A DNA stretch of 64,000 nucleotides from Paenibacillus sp. Root52. Its GTDB lineage: Bacteria; Bacillota; Bacilli; Paenibacillales; Paenibacillaceae. The notes under the pieces were generated by a model. The model was not told the origin of the DNA. It saw nothing but the letters and a program-made list of their open reading frames with translations, and did not search any database. The stretch covers positions 124,001-188,000 of the forward strand of contig NZ_LMFO01000031.1 in the NCBI RefSeq assembly GCF_001426865.1, in the 5' to 3' direction. A program made the position numbers and the translations under genes. Of this stretch, positions 43,462 through 52,275 are shown in pieces (positions within the stretch are counted from its first letter, which is position 1; every line of letters starts with the position of its first letter).

Positions 43462-43517
43462 ATTACGAGGCTGTCTCAAAGTCACATAGGCGACTTGAAG
43501 ACAGCCTCGTAATTTTT
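43462..43517. terminator. Strong bidirectional terminator between convergent genes
   Basis: ATTACGAGGCTGTCT pairs with AGACAGCCTCGTAAT, with an inner AAGTC/GACTT stem and T run. The arm GAGGCTGTCTCAAAGTC resembles the scattered GAGGTTGTTCAAAAAGTC motif. Confidence 0.85.
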
Positions 43518-43656
43518 ATATCAGAAGTATACAAAAATGTTGGTAACCATTTGGACTTTTAGGAACTAGAACTATTACATATAGTTTTCTAAGCCTTTAA
43601 AAAGCCTATTAATGCTTATTTATTGGAATCTTTTTGCCATCCAAATTCAGAGTCGA

Positions 43657-44175
43657 TCAGAAATCATGAATGCTGGATGCAAGCTTACCCGAAACCTCGC
43701 CATTCACGGCGTGTTCACCGCCGATCCATTGTAGGATGTAACTTCCGCCACGCATTCCTTGTGGATACCCCTCTTCAAAATTAGTCCAGATGAGAGTATC
43801 GTGTGCAGCGATTATTTTCTCGAAATAGATTTTATCCGTCTTCCCCTGATGTGTCAGGGTGACTTTGACTGGATGGATACTATTATTTTTCATGATGAGT
43901 TTAAGATGTCCACGACCAGCATCTATGTTAAATGCGTTAGAAAATGAAGTACCACCAATGGCTTTATGTTCCCAATCGGCACTTTTAGTGGATGGGTGGG
44001 CCTCATCTCCTCCATCCGCCGACGTATGGATCACCGAGTATGTTGTTTCCGTTGGAAGTATGCTGTCTTGAGAGTTGCCGGAATGTGACCTATCTGAGGT
44101 GACACCTACAATAAATGTGATGAATGTCGTCATTGCGATGGTCAAAACTAAGATGATCGTTACCCTTTTCTTCAT
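43657..44175 (-). CDS. Hypothetical membrane-anchored extracytoplasmic protein
   Basis: 172 residues. MKKRVTIILVLTIAMTTFITFIVG is a signal anchor; there is no lipobox Cys. After a Ser/Thr/His-rich spacer, residues about 75-160 are beta-rich (GHLKLIMKNNS, HPVKVTLTHQGKTDKIYFEKI, MRGGSYILQWIGG), as in small secreted immunoglobulin-like domains. I do not recognise a family. GGAGG precedes the ATG by ten bases. Monocistronic, convergent with the UbiB gene. Confidence 0.7.
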   Translation of the reverse strand: MKKRVTIILVLTIAMTTFITFIVGVTSDRSHSGNSQDSILPTETTYSVIHTSADGGDEAHPSTKSADWEHKAIGGTSFSNAFNIDAGRGHLKLIMKNNSIHPVKVTLTHQGKTDKIYFEKIIAAHDTLIWTNFEEGYPQGMRGGSYILQWIGGEHAVNGEVSGKLASSIHDF

Positions 44176-44805
44176 GAATCATAGTCCTCCAAATCGAAAG
44201 ATATAAAATGGAACAAGGCATGCTAGAGCAGTTTATTCTATAATATGTCAATCGTTACGTGTAATTAACTATAATAGGTATTTTTTATGAATCTAAACCA
44301 TGGCGGCATAAAGAGCAAGTTATATTTTTTGACTAATTAGAGCATATAGGAGTAATTTATAGAAAAAGGAAGATATTAAAAGATAATTCGTTATTATATC
44401 CACATAAACGTATTCGTACATATAGGGCGCCTTGTCTATAATAATAGGTCAGTACATAACGGATCCGGTTTTTCTGAGAGGGGAAAACCAAGAGTATCGT
44501 GAGCTTCACGTATCAATCTTTTATCATGATGACTCATCAGTATTGCAAAGCCCGGAATGAAACGATGGAATTTAGATGGATTCACACTGGAACGGATGTC
44601 GGTGTAGACCTGCATTATTTTTTGCTGTGCAGTAGTCTCGGATGGTTATGAAGTCATACCACAGGCGCAGATGATCATTTGCGGATCATGTATTCCGCTA
44701 TTTTGTGCTGGTTGCCTTCGTAAATCAGTGATGAATCGTTCTCTCGATGATCGGGTACTCATTTTAAATTTGGAGTTATAGAGCGGGAGGATCAGCAAGA
44801 AACAT
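44176..44805. other. Long intergenic region before sulP with one short open frame
   Basis: 630 bases. The left half is AT-rich with no feature apart from the promoter of the minus-strand gene. A short frame (GTG 44499 to TGA 44651, 50 residues, with FRWIHTGTDVGVDLHYFLL) looks somewhat protein-like but has no ribosome site at a proper distance and no known family. It could be a gene remnant or leader. Confidence 0.4.
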
Positions 44806-46257
44806 ATGAATACGTTAAAACAACAATGGTTTGGCAACATTCGCGGAGATGTGCTGGCAGGTATTACGGTTGCGCTCGCACTTATTCCCGAAGCGATTGC
44901 CTTCTCCATCATTGCAGGTGTCGATCCGATGGTCGGATTGTACGCTTCCATTACGATTGCAATCGTGATTTCGATTGCAGGAGGCAGACCGGGTATGATC
45001 TCGGCTGCAACGGGTGCTATGGCGGTACTCATGGTTGGGCTCGTGAAAGATCATGGTTTGGAGTATCTGTTTGCAGCAACTATTTTGACAGGGGTCATTC
45101 AGTTTATTTTAGGTATTTTCAAAGTGGGACGATTTATAACCTTTGTGCCGCATTCGGTTTTGACCGGATTCGTGAATGCACTGGCGATTCTCATTTTTAT
45201 GGCACAGCTCACGCATTTTACAGGCGCAAACTGGATTATGTATGCGATGGTTGCGGGCACGCTGGCGATTGTTTATATTTTGCCAAGGTTTTTCAAAGGG
45301 GTACCGGCTCCGCTCATCGCGATCATTGTCATGACGATTATTACCGTGGTCTTTCACTTAGATGTAAAAACAGTAGGTAATATGGGCAATTTGACTAGTA
45401 CACTCCCGATGTTCCATTTGCCTAATATCGCTTGGACGTGGGACACGCTGATGATTCTGTTACCTTATTCCTTCACTATGGCGCTGGTAGGTTTGCTGGA
45501 ATCCCTATTGACCGCAACGATTGTGGATGAGATGACGGAGACGAAGAGTAGTAAAAACCGAGAAGTACGTGGGCAGGGGATCGCTAACTTTGTTAACGGC
45601 TTGTTCGGTGGTATGGGCGGTTGTGCGATGATCGGGCAATCGGTCATTAATGTGAAGTCGGGTGGGCGTGGGCGCTTATCGACCTTCACTGCAGGAGCAT
45701 TTCTGGCGATTCTGTTGCTGCTTCTCAGTGATGTAGTCAAGGAGGTGCCAATGGGGGCACTCGTAGGTGTCATGTTTATGGTGTGCATCGGAACCTTCGA
45801 CTGGAGTTCGGTTAAAAACATTGCTCGTGTACCTCGGGCAGAAGCCATTGTCATGGTAATTACCGTAGCAATTGTAGTCTATACACACGATCTGTCGATC
45901 GGGGTTATGGTTGGGGTTGTACTCAGTGTGCTACACTTCGGCTGGAAACAGACCAAAATTCGTGTGCAGACAAGCCAAGAGCAAGGGCAGAAGATTTATC
46001 GCGTGGTTGGACCATTTTTCTTCGGTTCATCCTCTCATTTTGTTGATAAGTTCAACGCGGAGGCTGATCCGGAAGAGATTACGATTGATTTTGGCGGATC
46101 ACATATCTGGGATAATACGGCCGTCGTTGCGATTGGCAAGGTGAAGTTCAAATACGCGAAGCTTGGCAAAACCGTTCATCTGCGTGGACTGAATGAGGAA
46201 AGCTCACGTTTGTTAGAGCGAAGCGGATTCGCCACATCTGGCGGTCATGGAACATAA
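44806..46257 (+). CDS. SulP family anion transporter with STAS domain
   Basis: 483 residues. Ten or more TM segments in residues 10-375, opening with WFGNIRGDVLAGITVALALIPEAIAFSIIAGVDPM, the SulP signature; GQSVINVKSGGRGRLST is also conserved. A short STAS domain follows (VVGPFFFGSSSHFVDKF, ITIDFGGSHIWDNTAVVAI). The family carries sulfate, bicarbonate or other anions, usually with sodium or proton; the Firmicutes members of this size are often bicarbonate or sulfate importers. GGGAGG lies about 15 bases before the ATG, a rather long spacing. Monocistronic. Confidence 0.9.
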   Translation: MNTLKQQWFGNIRGDVLAGITVALALIPEAIAFSIIAGVDPMVGLYASITIAIVISIAGGRPGMISAATGAMAVLMVGLVKDHGLEYLFAATILTGVIQFILGIFKVGRFITFVPHSVLTGFVNALAILIFMAQLTHFTGANWIMYAMVAGTLAIVYILPRFFKGVPAPLIAIIVMTIITVVFHLDVKTVGNMGNLTSTLPMFHLPNIAWTWDTLMILLPYSFTMALVGLLESLLTATIVDEMTETKSSKNREVRGQGIANFVNGLFGGMGGCAMIGQSVINVKSGGRGRLSTFTAGAFLAILLLLLSDVVKEVPMGALVGVMFMVCIGTFDWSSVKNIARVPRAEAIVMVITVAIVVYTHDLSIGVMVGVVLSVLHFGWKQTKIRVQTSQEQGQKIYRVVGPFFFGSSSHFVDKFNAEADPEEITIDFGGSHIWDNTAVVAIGKVKFKYAKLGKTVHLRGLNEESSRLLERSGFATSGGHGT

Positions 46258-46345
46258 CCAATTGAAACTACGTTTGAACCACGGCAGGATGATATGATTT
46301 GTAGCTGAATGAAGTGGTTTTGGTAGCGGTGGAGTCAAATTACTT

Positions 46346-46401
46346 ACAGCGGTGACTTCTCTCAGGGTTTAACTTAGGAGAGGGCGCCGCTGTTCTAGTT
46401 T
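46346..46401 (+). terminator. Terminator-like hairpin after sulP
   Basis: ACAGCGG pairs with CCGCTGT and CTTCTCTC with GGAGAGG, but the tail TCTAGTTTT is only moderately T-rich. Confidence 0.55.
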
Positions 46402-46625
46402 TAACGAACCTAACACGTCTTATATGGGGATAGTCCATGGTTTTGTTTTTCTAACGAATCATAGGCACGTTAATTTGCCATTATCGCCAGTATGTCCTCT
46501 GTTTTTGCGGATATATCGTGTAATAGGGCGGCTGGAGTTCGTTAGAAATGACAAATCGCTTAATACGCTGGAATAGAGTGCGTTAGGTTCGTTAGAAATT
46601 CGGGATAGCTTCGTTATATGCAGCC
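46400..46625. repeat. Dispersed repeat, TAACGAAYC family, copy 2
   Basis: TTAACGAACC, CTAACGAATC, GTTCGTTAG and GGTTCGTTAG occur as opposed half-sites, with CTTATAT, GGAATAGAGT and ATGCAG blocks shared with 32770-32985. Confidence 0.45.
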
Positions 46626-46932
46626 TGCTACAAATCTCGGAGATTTGTGATACAAGTTAGCGGGGAAAGCGGTATCCCCTTTTGTTTTGCTTGACTAACG
46701 TGTAAACTACAGTGTATGGAGAAGAAGAGCAACGAGTGGATTGCTTTTCAAAAATTCATTTCATAATCATGATTGATATAAGGGAAACTATGTAGGTTGA
46801 AAATAGACATTTTACACTGATTAGATGGTTATTAAGTCATTGGAGTGGTCATTGTAAAGTAAACTGGTTCAATTTATTACGCAAGCCATTATGAAATGGA
46901 CTTATCTAAATGAATATACAGAGGTGTAACGA

Positions 46933-48537
46933 TTGGCAAACTTTGAACAACTGGGCATTCGTCCAGAATGGTGCGAAATCCTGAAGCATCAAGGAATCGC
47001 TGTTGCGACTCCGGTACAGGAACGTTCGATTCCCGTACTACTCGGAGGACGCGATATTATTGCTGAGGCACAGACAGGCACAGGGAAAACGCTGGCTTTT
47101 TTGCTGCCGATCATTCAGAAAATCAACGTATCTGACCGCTCACCGCAAGCGTTAATTATTGCGCCTACGCGTGAACTCGCGTTGCAGATTACGGAAGAAG
47201 CGAAAAAGCTGACAGCTAATGATGATAAGCTGCATGTACTTGCTGTATATGGTGGACAAGATGTAGAGAAGCAGCTGCGTAAATTGCAGAACGGTACTCA
47301 GATCGTGATTGGTACACCGGGACGTCTGCTCGATCACTTGCGCCGTGGCACATTGAAGCTGGATAACGTGAAAAAATTGGTACTGGACGAAGCAGACCAA
47401 ATGTTGCACATGGGCTTCTTAGATGATGTGGAGACGATTATTCGTGAACTGCCACACAAACGTCAGACAATGCTGTTCTCAGCAACCATGCCGAAGGGCA
47501 TTCGGATGCTGGCTAAGAACTACATGAAGGACCCTGAGGATGTCAAAGTATCCTCGAAGTCGGTTATTCCGATCCATCAGATTCGTCAGCAGGTGCTGGA
47601 GTGCACGGATCGTGGTAAGTTTGATGCGCTTCGCGGCATGATTGATACGTATCGCCCGTACCTCGCGATCATTTTCTGTCGGACGAAGCGTCGCGCCAAC
47701 AAGCTGAATGAAGATCTGCGCGAAGCAGGATACGAAAGTGACGAGCTTCACGGGGATCTGTCCCAATCCAAGCGTGAGAATGTAATGAAAGCATTCCGTG
47801 ATGCCAAATTGCAGATCCTTGTTGCTACCGATGTAGCGGCACGTGGTCTGGATGTTGAAGGCGTAACACATGTATTCAACTACGATATTCCTCATGATGC
47901 GGAAAGCTATATTCACCGAATCGGCCGTACAGGTCGTGCGGGTGGAACAGGTCTTGCTATTACATTTGCAACACAGCACGACAGACCGGAGCTTGCACGT
48001 ATTGAAGAAGGTACAAATCAGAAGCTGAACCGTATTCAGTGGACAAGTGAAGGGCCAGTAGCTTCTACTGGAGAAACCCGTCGTACGATCCACAGTCAAG
48101 GTGATGACGAGCGTTCAGGCGGACGTTCTGCGGGCACAGGTAGTGCTCGCCGCGGCGCAGGTCGTAGCGACCGCAGAGATGGCGGTCGTGGTGGCCGTGG
48201 TTCCCGCGGCGGCGAAGGTGGACGCAGCGGTGGACGTAGCGGCGGCCGTAGTGGCGGACGCAGTGGCGACGAGCGTAGCGCCGGACGTGGTTCCGCGCGC
48301 AGCAGCGACAGCAGTCGCGGCGCTGGTCAAGGCGGACGCGGCGCAGGTCGCAGCGGTGATGAGCGCAGCAGCAGCCGTGGTGGTCGCAGCGGCGATGAGC
48401 GTAGCAGCAGCCGTAGTGGTGGCCGTAGCGCCGATGGGCGCAGCAGCGGCGGCTGGGGTGGACGCAGCGCCGACCCGCGCAACGCTGGGCGCGGTGCAGC
48501 GAAGGGCGACCGTCGCGATTCACGTCGCGGACGGTAA
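46933..48537 (+). CDS. DEAD-box ATP-dependent RNA helicase with RGG/GRS-rich tail
   Basis: 534 residues. Helicase motifs in order: Q-motif region FEQLGIRPEW...TPVQE, motif I AQTGTGKT, Ia PTRELA, motif II DEAD, motif III SAT, then domain 2 with IIFCRTKRRA, ATDVAARGLD and HRIGRTGRAG. From about residue 405 to the end the chain is almost only Gly, Arg, Ser, Asp and Ala, with GGRSGGRSGG repeats, an RNA-binding low-complexity tail. It probably unwinds mRNA or assists ribosome assembly in the cold (CshA-like). The start is TTG with AGAGGTG six bases upstream. The tail DNA is very GC-rich and four hairpins follow the stop. Confidence 0.92.
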   Translation: MANFEQLGIRPEWCEILKHQGIAVATPVQERSIPVLLGGRDIIAEAQTGTGKTLAFLLPIIQKINVSDRSPQALIIAPTRELALQITEEAKKLTANDDKLHVLAVYGGQDVEKQLRKLQNGTQIVIGTPGRLLDHLRRGTLKLDNVKKLVLDEADQMLHMGFLDDVETIIRELPHKRQTMLFSATMPKGIRMLAKNYMKDPEDVKVSSKSVIPIHQIRQQVLECTDRGKFDALRGMIDTYRPYLAIIFCRTKRRANKLNEDLREAGYESDELHGDLSQSKRENVMKAFRDAKLQILVATDVAARGLDVEGVTHVFNYDIPHDAESYIHRIGRTGRAGGTGLAITFATQHDRPELARIEEGTNQKLNRIQWTSEGPVASTGETRRTIHSQGDDERSGGRSAGTGSARRGAGRSDRRDGGRGGRGSRGGEGGRSGGRSGGRSGGRSGDERSAGRGSARSSDSSRGAGQGGRGAGRSGDERSSSRGGRSGDERSSSRSGGRSADGRSSGGWGGRSADPRNAGRGAAKGDRRDSRRGR

Positions 48538-48942
48538 GATCGATTACGCCAGCGGTGGTGTTACCATGCTGGCGTAACGATGGATGCCATGCTGGATGTA
48601 AGCATGGCATATATACGAGAGGACTCCGGTACAACGGTACCGAGTTCTCGAACAAGGGTCACGGCAGGAATGTTGCCGTGGCCCTTTTTTCCGTGGGAGA
48701 AACGCTTTGAATCCTGGTGCGTATTGGATAGTTATGGATTATTTATAAGGTAACTTCACTTGCGAGGGAGTAGGATGAATTGTTGCAAATGTGGAGAATG
48801 CGGGTATACAAGAAGTGGGGTTTTGCCCATTGTGGTTATGTATATTGAACCGTTTTAGGCTAGGATTTTTGAAATGAATTGTCATAAAATAAAACATATA
48901 GAATTAAAGCCTAGTTTACGCCTTATAGAAGGAGGACTTCGT
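48538..48942. other. Structured 3' region of helicase mRNA and upstream region of next gene
   Basis: 405 bases. The first 155 hold four consecutive hairpins, the last an intrinsic terminator (described separately). The remaining 250 bases show no gene; the next gene's ribosome site GAAGGAGG lies at its end. Confidence 0.6.
48544..48690 (+). repeat. Array of four consecutive hairpins ending in a terminator
   Basis: Hairpin 1 (48544-48577) TTACGCCAGC/GCTGGCGTAA; hairpin 2 (48584-48610) ATGCCATGCT/AGCATGGCAT; hairpin 3 (48616-48650) CGAGA-ACTC-GGTAC with small bulges; hairpin 4 (48656-48690) GGGTCACGGCA/TGCCGTGGCCC plus six T. They are spaced by five or six bases. Confidence 0.85.
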
Positions 48943-50145
48943 ATGAGTACGTATACCCATCCGCACGATCTCGTCGAGAAGCAACGACCCATGTCGCCTT
49001 CGTATCGAAAATTTCGTTATGCCACGTTGTATGCCCATATGATCATCGGAGCTCTGCTCGTGATAGCACCTGTTATTCTCCTTTTCGTAGATCTATCCAT
49101 TTTAACGTGGTTCTTTCTTGGTGCGATTCCTTTTGGCGGCGTGTTAGCCTATCGTTCTTATCATCAATTACAACAGGAGACGTGGGTGGAGAATCACCTT
49201 AGTCAGACGCAGATGCATAATAACCAAATTAGATACAGCCAGTGGAATCCACATACCAAAATGAACGAGGAGAACCAATTTGATTGGTCTCAGATTCAAA
49301 CGGTGTATTACGGCAAACATATGATAGATCGCCTTAATGCTTATGTGCATAAAGCACCGTCGGGTCTGCAAACCATGCCGGTCATTCACTTGGTATATCA
49401 GCAAAACATGAAAGATCGAGTTCACAGTGTGCCATTTTATGAAGAGCAGGATGCTGAAGCATGGATAGAACGTCTTGCACCAACGGGCAAATTGAAGTTT
49501 ACAACGATCCATACCGTGGGTTATGTACCTGAAGCAGAGTTATTGAAGAGACTCCGCATGGATCGGGATCAAGAAGCTTTTTCGTACACAGACCAATTGA
49601 GCCATCAGCACGATATGTATCTGGAGCGAGTGGAAGAACGAATGGAAGCCGATGAGTATGACGAATTAACGGAGGAAGAAGAGGAAGAATTACTCGCACT
49701 AATGCGTGCTGAAGACGAGCAAGAGCGACGAGACTCATCAACGCGTAATGTAGGTCTAGGCTGGCTAGTATTTGTGCTGCAATGGTGCGTTGCTTATTTC
49801 ATGGGAAGAGCTGCAGAGTCTGGAAGTATTGAACCGGATCAATGGCTTATGCCGTCTATTATCATCATGATCGGTTGTGTACTGTTCTATATTTTAGTGA
49901 AACGGTTGCTGTGGAAGCATATGTTGTTCTACGCGGGCGGTACACTTCTAAACTTCCTAGGTACCAGTATCCTGCTGGGGGGCAGTGATGAGACAACAGT
50001 GATTGGACAGATACACCTTTCCTTATCTGGCAGTGCAATATTATGTGCTGTGTTAGTTTGGATTCCATACATTCTCATCTATCCGCTTAGAGCAGGAAGA
50101 GATGGTCGTAGACAGGACGAATCCATATCCCTAAGTCATTCATAA
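48943..50145 (+). CDS. Hypothetical membrane protein
   Basis: About 400 residues. Two TM segments near the N-terminus (MIIGALLVIAPVILLFV, LTWFFLGAIPFGGVLAY), a cytoplasmic or external middle region of about 180 residues with PH-like beta strands and a very acidic stretch (ELTEEEEEELLALMRAEDEQ), then four to five TM segments (LGWLVFVLQWCVAYFMG, PSIIIMIGCVLFYILV, ALLWIPYILIYPL-type end). No family recognised. GAAGGAGG lies seven bases before the ATG at 48943; the frame extends upstream without a ribosome site. No operon partners. Confidence 0.7.
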   Translation: MSTYTHPHDLVEKQRPMSPSYRKFRYATLYAHMIIGALLVIAPVILLFVDLSILTWFFLGAIPFGGVLAYRSYHQLQQETWVENHLSQTQMHNNQIRYSQWNPHTKMNEENQFDWSQIQTVYYGKHMIDRLNAYVHKAPSGLQTMPVIHLVYQQNMKDRVHSVPFYEEQDAEAWIERLAPTGKLKFTTIHTVGYVPEAELLKRLRMDRDQEAFSYTDQLSHQHDMYLERVEERMEADEYDELTEEEEEELLALMRAEDEQERRDSSTRNVGLGWLVFVLQWCVAYFMGRAAESGSIEPDQWLMPSIIIMIGCVLFYILVKRLLWKHMLFYAGGTLLNFLGTSILLGGSDETTVIGQIHLSLSGSAILCAVLVWIPYILIYPLRAGRDGRRQDESISLSHS

Positions 50146-50273
50146 CCATTTATATTTCTCGTTATATGGTTCTCTAACGAGGGTCGCGATAGGAATTTCG
50201 TCGCAATCCTTTTTCGCGTTTCTTTATTAGTAGACATACAGGACTGTTTAAAGCTTGGATTGTACTCATGTAA

Positions 50274-50288
50274 TGATATTGATAATCA
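50274..50288 (+). promoter_or_regulatory. Fur-box-like operator upstream of the iron locus
   Basis: TGATATTGATAATCA matches TGATAATnATTATCA at 12 of 14 positions, inside a longer AATGAT...ATCATT dyad (50272-50296). It lies 58 bases before the araC-like start. Confidence 0.6.
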
Positions 50289-50345
50289 AAATCATTTGAA
50301 TTACCATACAGAATAAGAGATTGATCGCGAGGGGAGGAATACTTT

Positions 50346-51194
50346 GTGCAAATAGACGTTAATCAGTTGGCTGAGTTTCTTGCGGCGAACCCTTTTCGAG
50401 TCGAGGGTATATTTCGTTATGCTAAAAATCCAGGTGTACCCCATGCAGAATACACAGATTCGTTTCCCGGATTTGTATTTCCGCTTAGAGGAAAGACACA
50501 ATTTCAATTTAATGGGACACCCTATATTTTCTCACCAGGGAAAGTTGTACATGGCGGTGCAAAAATGAAACTTGCACATACAGTGTTTGGTAAATCCAAT
50601 TGGGAATATATCCTTGTTCTATATCAGATGAATAATTTTGAACATGCTGGCTTTTCTCAGCAGCATTTTGAGTTGTTGACAGGGCAGTCTCCACGGCTTG
50701 TCGAAATATTGATGCGACTTTGGCATGCGTATAATCAGCGAGGAGGTCTCTCTTCATTTCAGGCAGAACTTTTGTTTCGAGAATTGCTGAATGAAGCTCT
50801 GTTATGTGTAGCGAACAGGCAGAATAGTAACGAATCACTTCCTATATTTGAACGGATATCCAGTTATATTCATGAATATTATGATCAAAGTATAACAGTA
50901 GCTTCACTAACAGAACAAAATAATATAAATAGAAACCGGCTTTCTTATGTGTTCAGAAGGCATGCAGGTGTGGGGCCAGCAGAATATGTACTGAACTATC
51001 GAATAAAGATTGCGCAAAAAATGCTAGTTACAAGCAACGTGCCTGTACAACTAATTGCACAAGCTGTTGGAATAACAGATCCCTTTTATTTTAGCAGGGT
51101 GTTTAAGAAGCGAGTTGGCATATCCCCCACGCAGTATCGCGGAAAGTTCATCAATAATCCATACTCATTTCAACAGGCATCCATCCATATTTGA
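50346..51194 (+). CDS. AraC family transcriptional regulator
   Basis: 282 residues. The N-terminal 130 residues look like a cupin ligand domain (FPGFVFPLRGKTQFQFNGTPYIFSPGKVVHGG). The C-terminal 100 residues hold the two helix-turn-helix units (ITVASLTEQNNINRNRLSYVFRRHAGVGPAEYV, VQLIAQAVGITDPFYFSRVFKKRVGISPTQYR). The start is GTG with GGGGAGG eight bases upstream. A Fur-like box lies in its promoter and a siderophore-binding protein follows, so it is probably an iron-dependent activator of the Btr (YbbB) kind, which binds the ferri-siderophore. The gene is visibly AT-richer than its neighbours. Confidence 0.87.
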   Translation: MQIDVNQLAEFLAANPFRVEGIFRYAKNPGVPHAEYTDSFPGFVFPLRGKTQFQFNGTPYIFSPGKVVHGGAKMKLAHTVFGKSNWEYILVLYQMNNFEHAGFSQQHFELLTGQSPRLVEILMRLWHAYNQRGGLSSFQAELLFRELLNEALLCVANRQNSNESLPIFERISSYIHEYYDQSITVASLTEQNNINRNRLSYVFRRHAGVGPAEYVLNYRIKIAQKMLVTSNVPVQLIAQAVGITDPFYFSRVFKKRVGISPTQYRGKFINNPYSFQQASIHI

Positions 51195-51253
51195 AAATAT
51201 ATGCACTACACTAAGGGAGGAGACAACAGAGGATATATTGGAGGAATAAATAT

Positions 51254-52231
51254 ATGTCGAAAGTTAACGTGCTACCGATCTTAATCATAGTATTAGCAGG
51301 TATTTTGACAGGTTGTAATGAAAAACCTGCTGAGAATAAAGGGTCAGTAGCCAATGTAGGATCTACGTCAGAAGTTCAAATAAATGCAGCAGATTGGCCA
51401 AGAACATTTAAGGATGGATTAGGCAAAGAGGTTGTTATCGAGGCAAAGCCCAAAAACATAGCTGCACTCTGGTATTTTTATCCTGAGATATTAGTTGCAT
51501 TGGAAGAGCCGCCTGCTTCTTCAACGGATAAAGAGTATCTTTCTTCTCTGACTTATTTAAAAGGAAAGCTGGATTCTACTGAAGAATTAGGCGATAAAAT
51601 GTCCCCTAGTATTGAAAAAATAATTTCTATGAACCCCGATTTAATTATTGCTACAGAAAACCATGAGGATCAATATGAAGCACTAGAAAAAATTGCACCC
51701 GTCATTACGCTACAAACCAAGGCCATCTATGAAGATTGGCAATATGGACTTCGTACTGTAGCCGAGATCATCGGAAGAGAGGACAAAGCGGAAAAAGTAA
51801 TAGATGAAATGATGAATGAAATTACAACTGGGCGCGAAACATTGAAGTCGATTGCAGGAGAAACCGTAGCGCTTATCGTATCTTGGGATGGAAAAACGTT
51901 CAATGTTCTAGGTGAAGGCAACCCTGTCTATACACTGGCGTCTGACCCAGAAAAGGGGTTAGGTCTCACACCAGATCAGACATTTAAAGGGAATAATAAT
52001 GAATTCGCTTCGTTTGAAGGAATCTCGACGATTGAAGCAGACCATATTTTCCTGATTGGTGATATTACAAAAAAAGAAGCGCTAATGAATAACTTGGAAC
52101 AAAGCCAAGTATGGAACAGCCTTAATGCTGTAAAGAAAGACAATGTCTATTTAATGGACACTTCCGCGATTACTGGCGGCCCATTAGCTACCGAATATGC
52201 GTTACGAAATATGATCAATTCCTTACAATAA
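51254..52231 (+). CDS. Iron-siderophore ABC transporter substrate-binding lipoprotein
   Basis: 325 residues. Signal peptide with lipobox LTGCNEK (Cys about 21). The mature part is a class III periplasmic-binding fold (TFKDGLGKEVVIEAKPKNIAALWYFYPEILVAL, IEKIISMNPDLIIATENHEDQYEALEKIAPVI), the FecB/FhuD-like type for ferric siderophores. GGAGG precedes the ATG. It lies 59 bases after the AraC regulator. No permease or ATPase gene is adjacent, so it must share a transporter coded elsewhere. Confidence 0.88.
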   Translation: MSKVNVLPILIIVLAGILTGCNEKPAENKGSVANVGSTSEVQINAADWPRTFKDGLGKEVVIEAKPKNIAALWYFYPEILVALEEPPASSTDKEYLSSLTYLKGKLDSTEELGDKMSPSIEKIISMNPDLIIATENHEDQYEALEKIAPVITLQTKAIYEDWQYGLRTVAEIIGREDKAEKVIDEMMNEITTGRETLKSIAGETVALIVSWDGKTFNVLGEGNPVYTLASDPEKGLGLTPDQTFKGNNNEFASFEGISTIEADHIFLIGDITKKEALMNNLEQSQVWNSLNAVKKDNVYLMDTSAITGGPLATEYALRNMINSLQ

Positions 52232-52275
52232 TTTTATTGCGTTTGTAACGGTCCATAATACAAGGAGGAATGAAG

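Larger units (their letters stand above)
43232..43656. other. Intergenic region with foldback repeat and strong terminator
   Basis: 425 bases with no gene. It holds the second copy of the structured foldback (43270-43402), the bidirectional terminator at 43462-43517, and otherwise AT-rich sequence. Confidence 0.6.
46258..46932. other. Repeat-rich region and long leader before the DEAD-box gene
   Basis: 675 bases without a gene. A terminator-like hairpin follows sulP (46346-46401). A degenerate repeat with TTAACGAACC and GGTTCGTTAG spans about 46400-46625. Then come a palindrome ACAAATCT-CGG-AGATTTGT (46630-46648) and GGGGA/TCCCC with a T-rich tail (46662-46688). The last 240 bases before the helicase start are AT-rich and may be a long 5' leader, as is common for cold-shock helicases. 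Confidence 0.5.

Noticed and set aside
43462..43517. Insertion-sequence end, because GAGGCTGTCTCAAA resembles known terminal repeats
   Set aside because: The two arms are only a few bases apart, form a perfect terminator with a T run, and no transposase is present.
48065..48655. A 196-codon minus-strand frame rich in Cys, His and Arg opposite the helicase tail
   Set aside because: It is the complement of Gly/Arg/Ser repeats and of the hairpin array; composition is an artefact.
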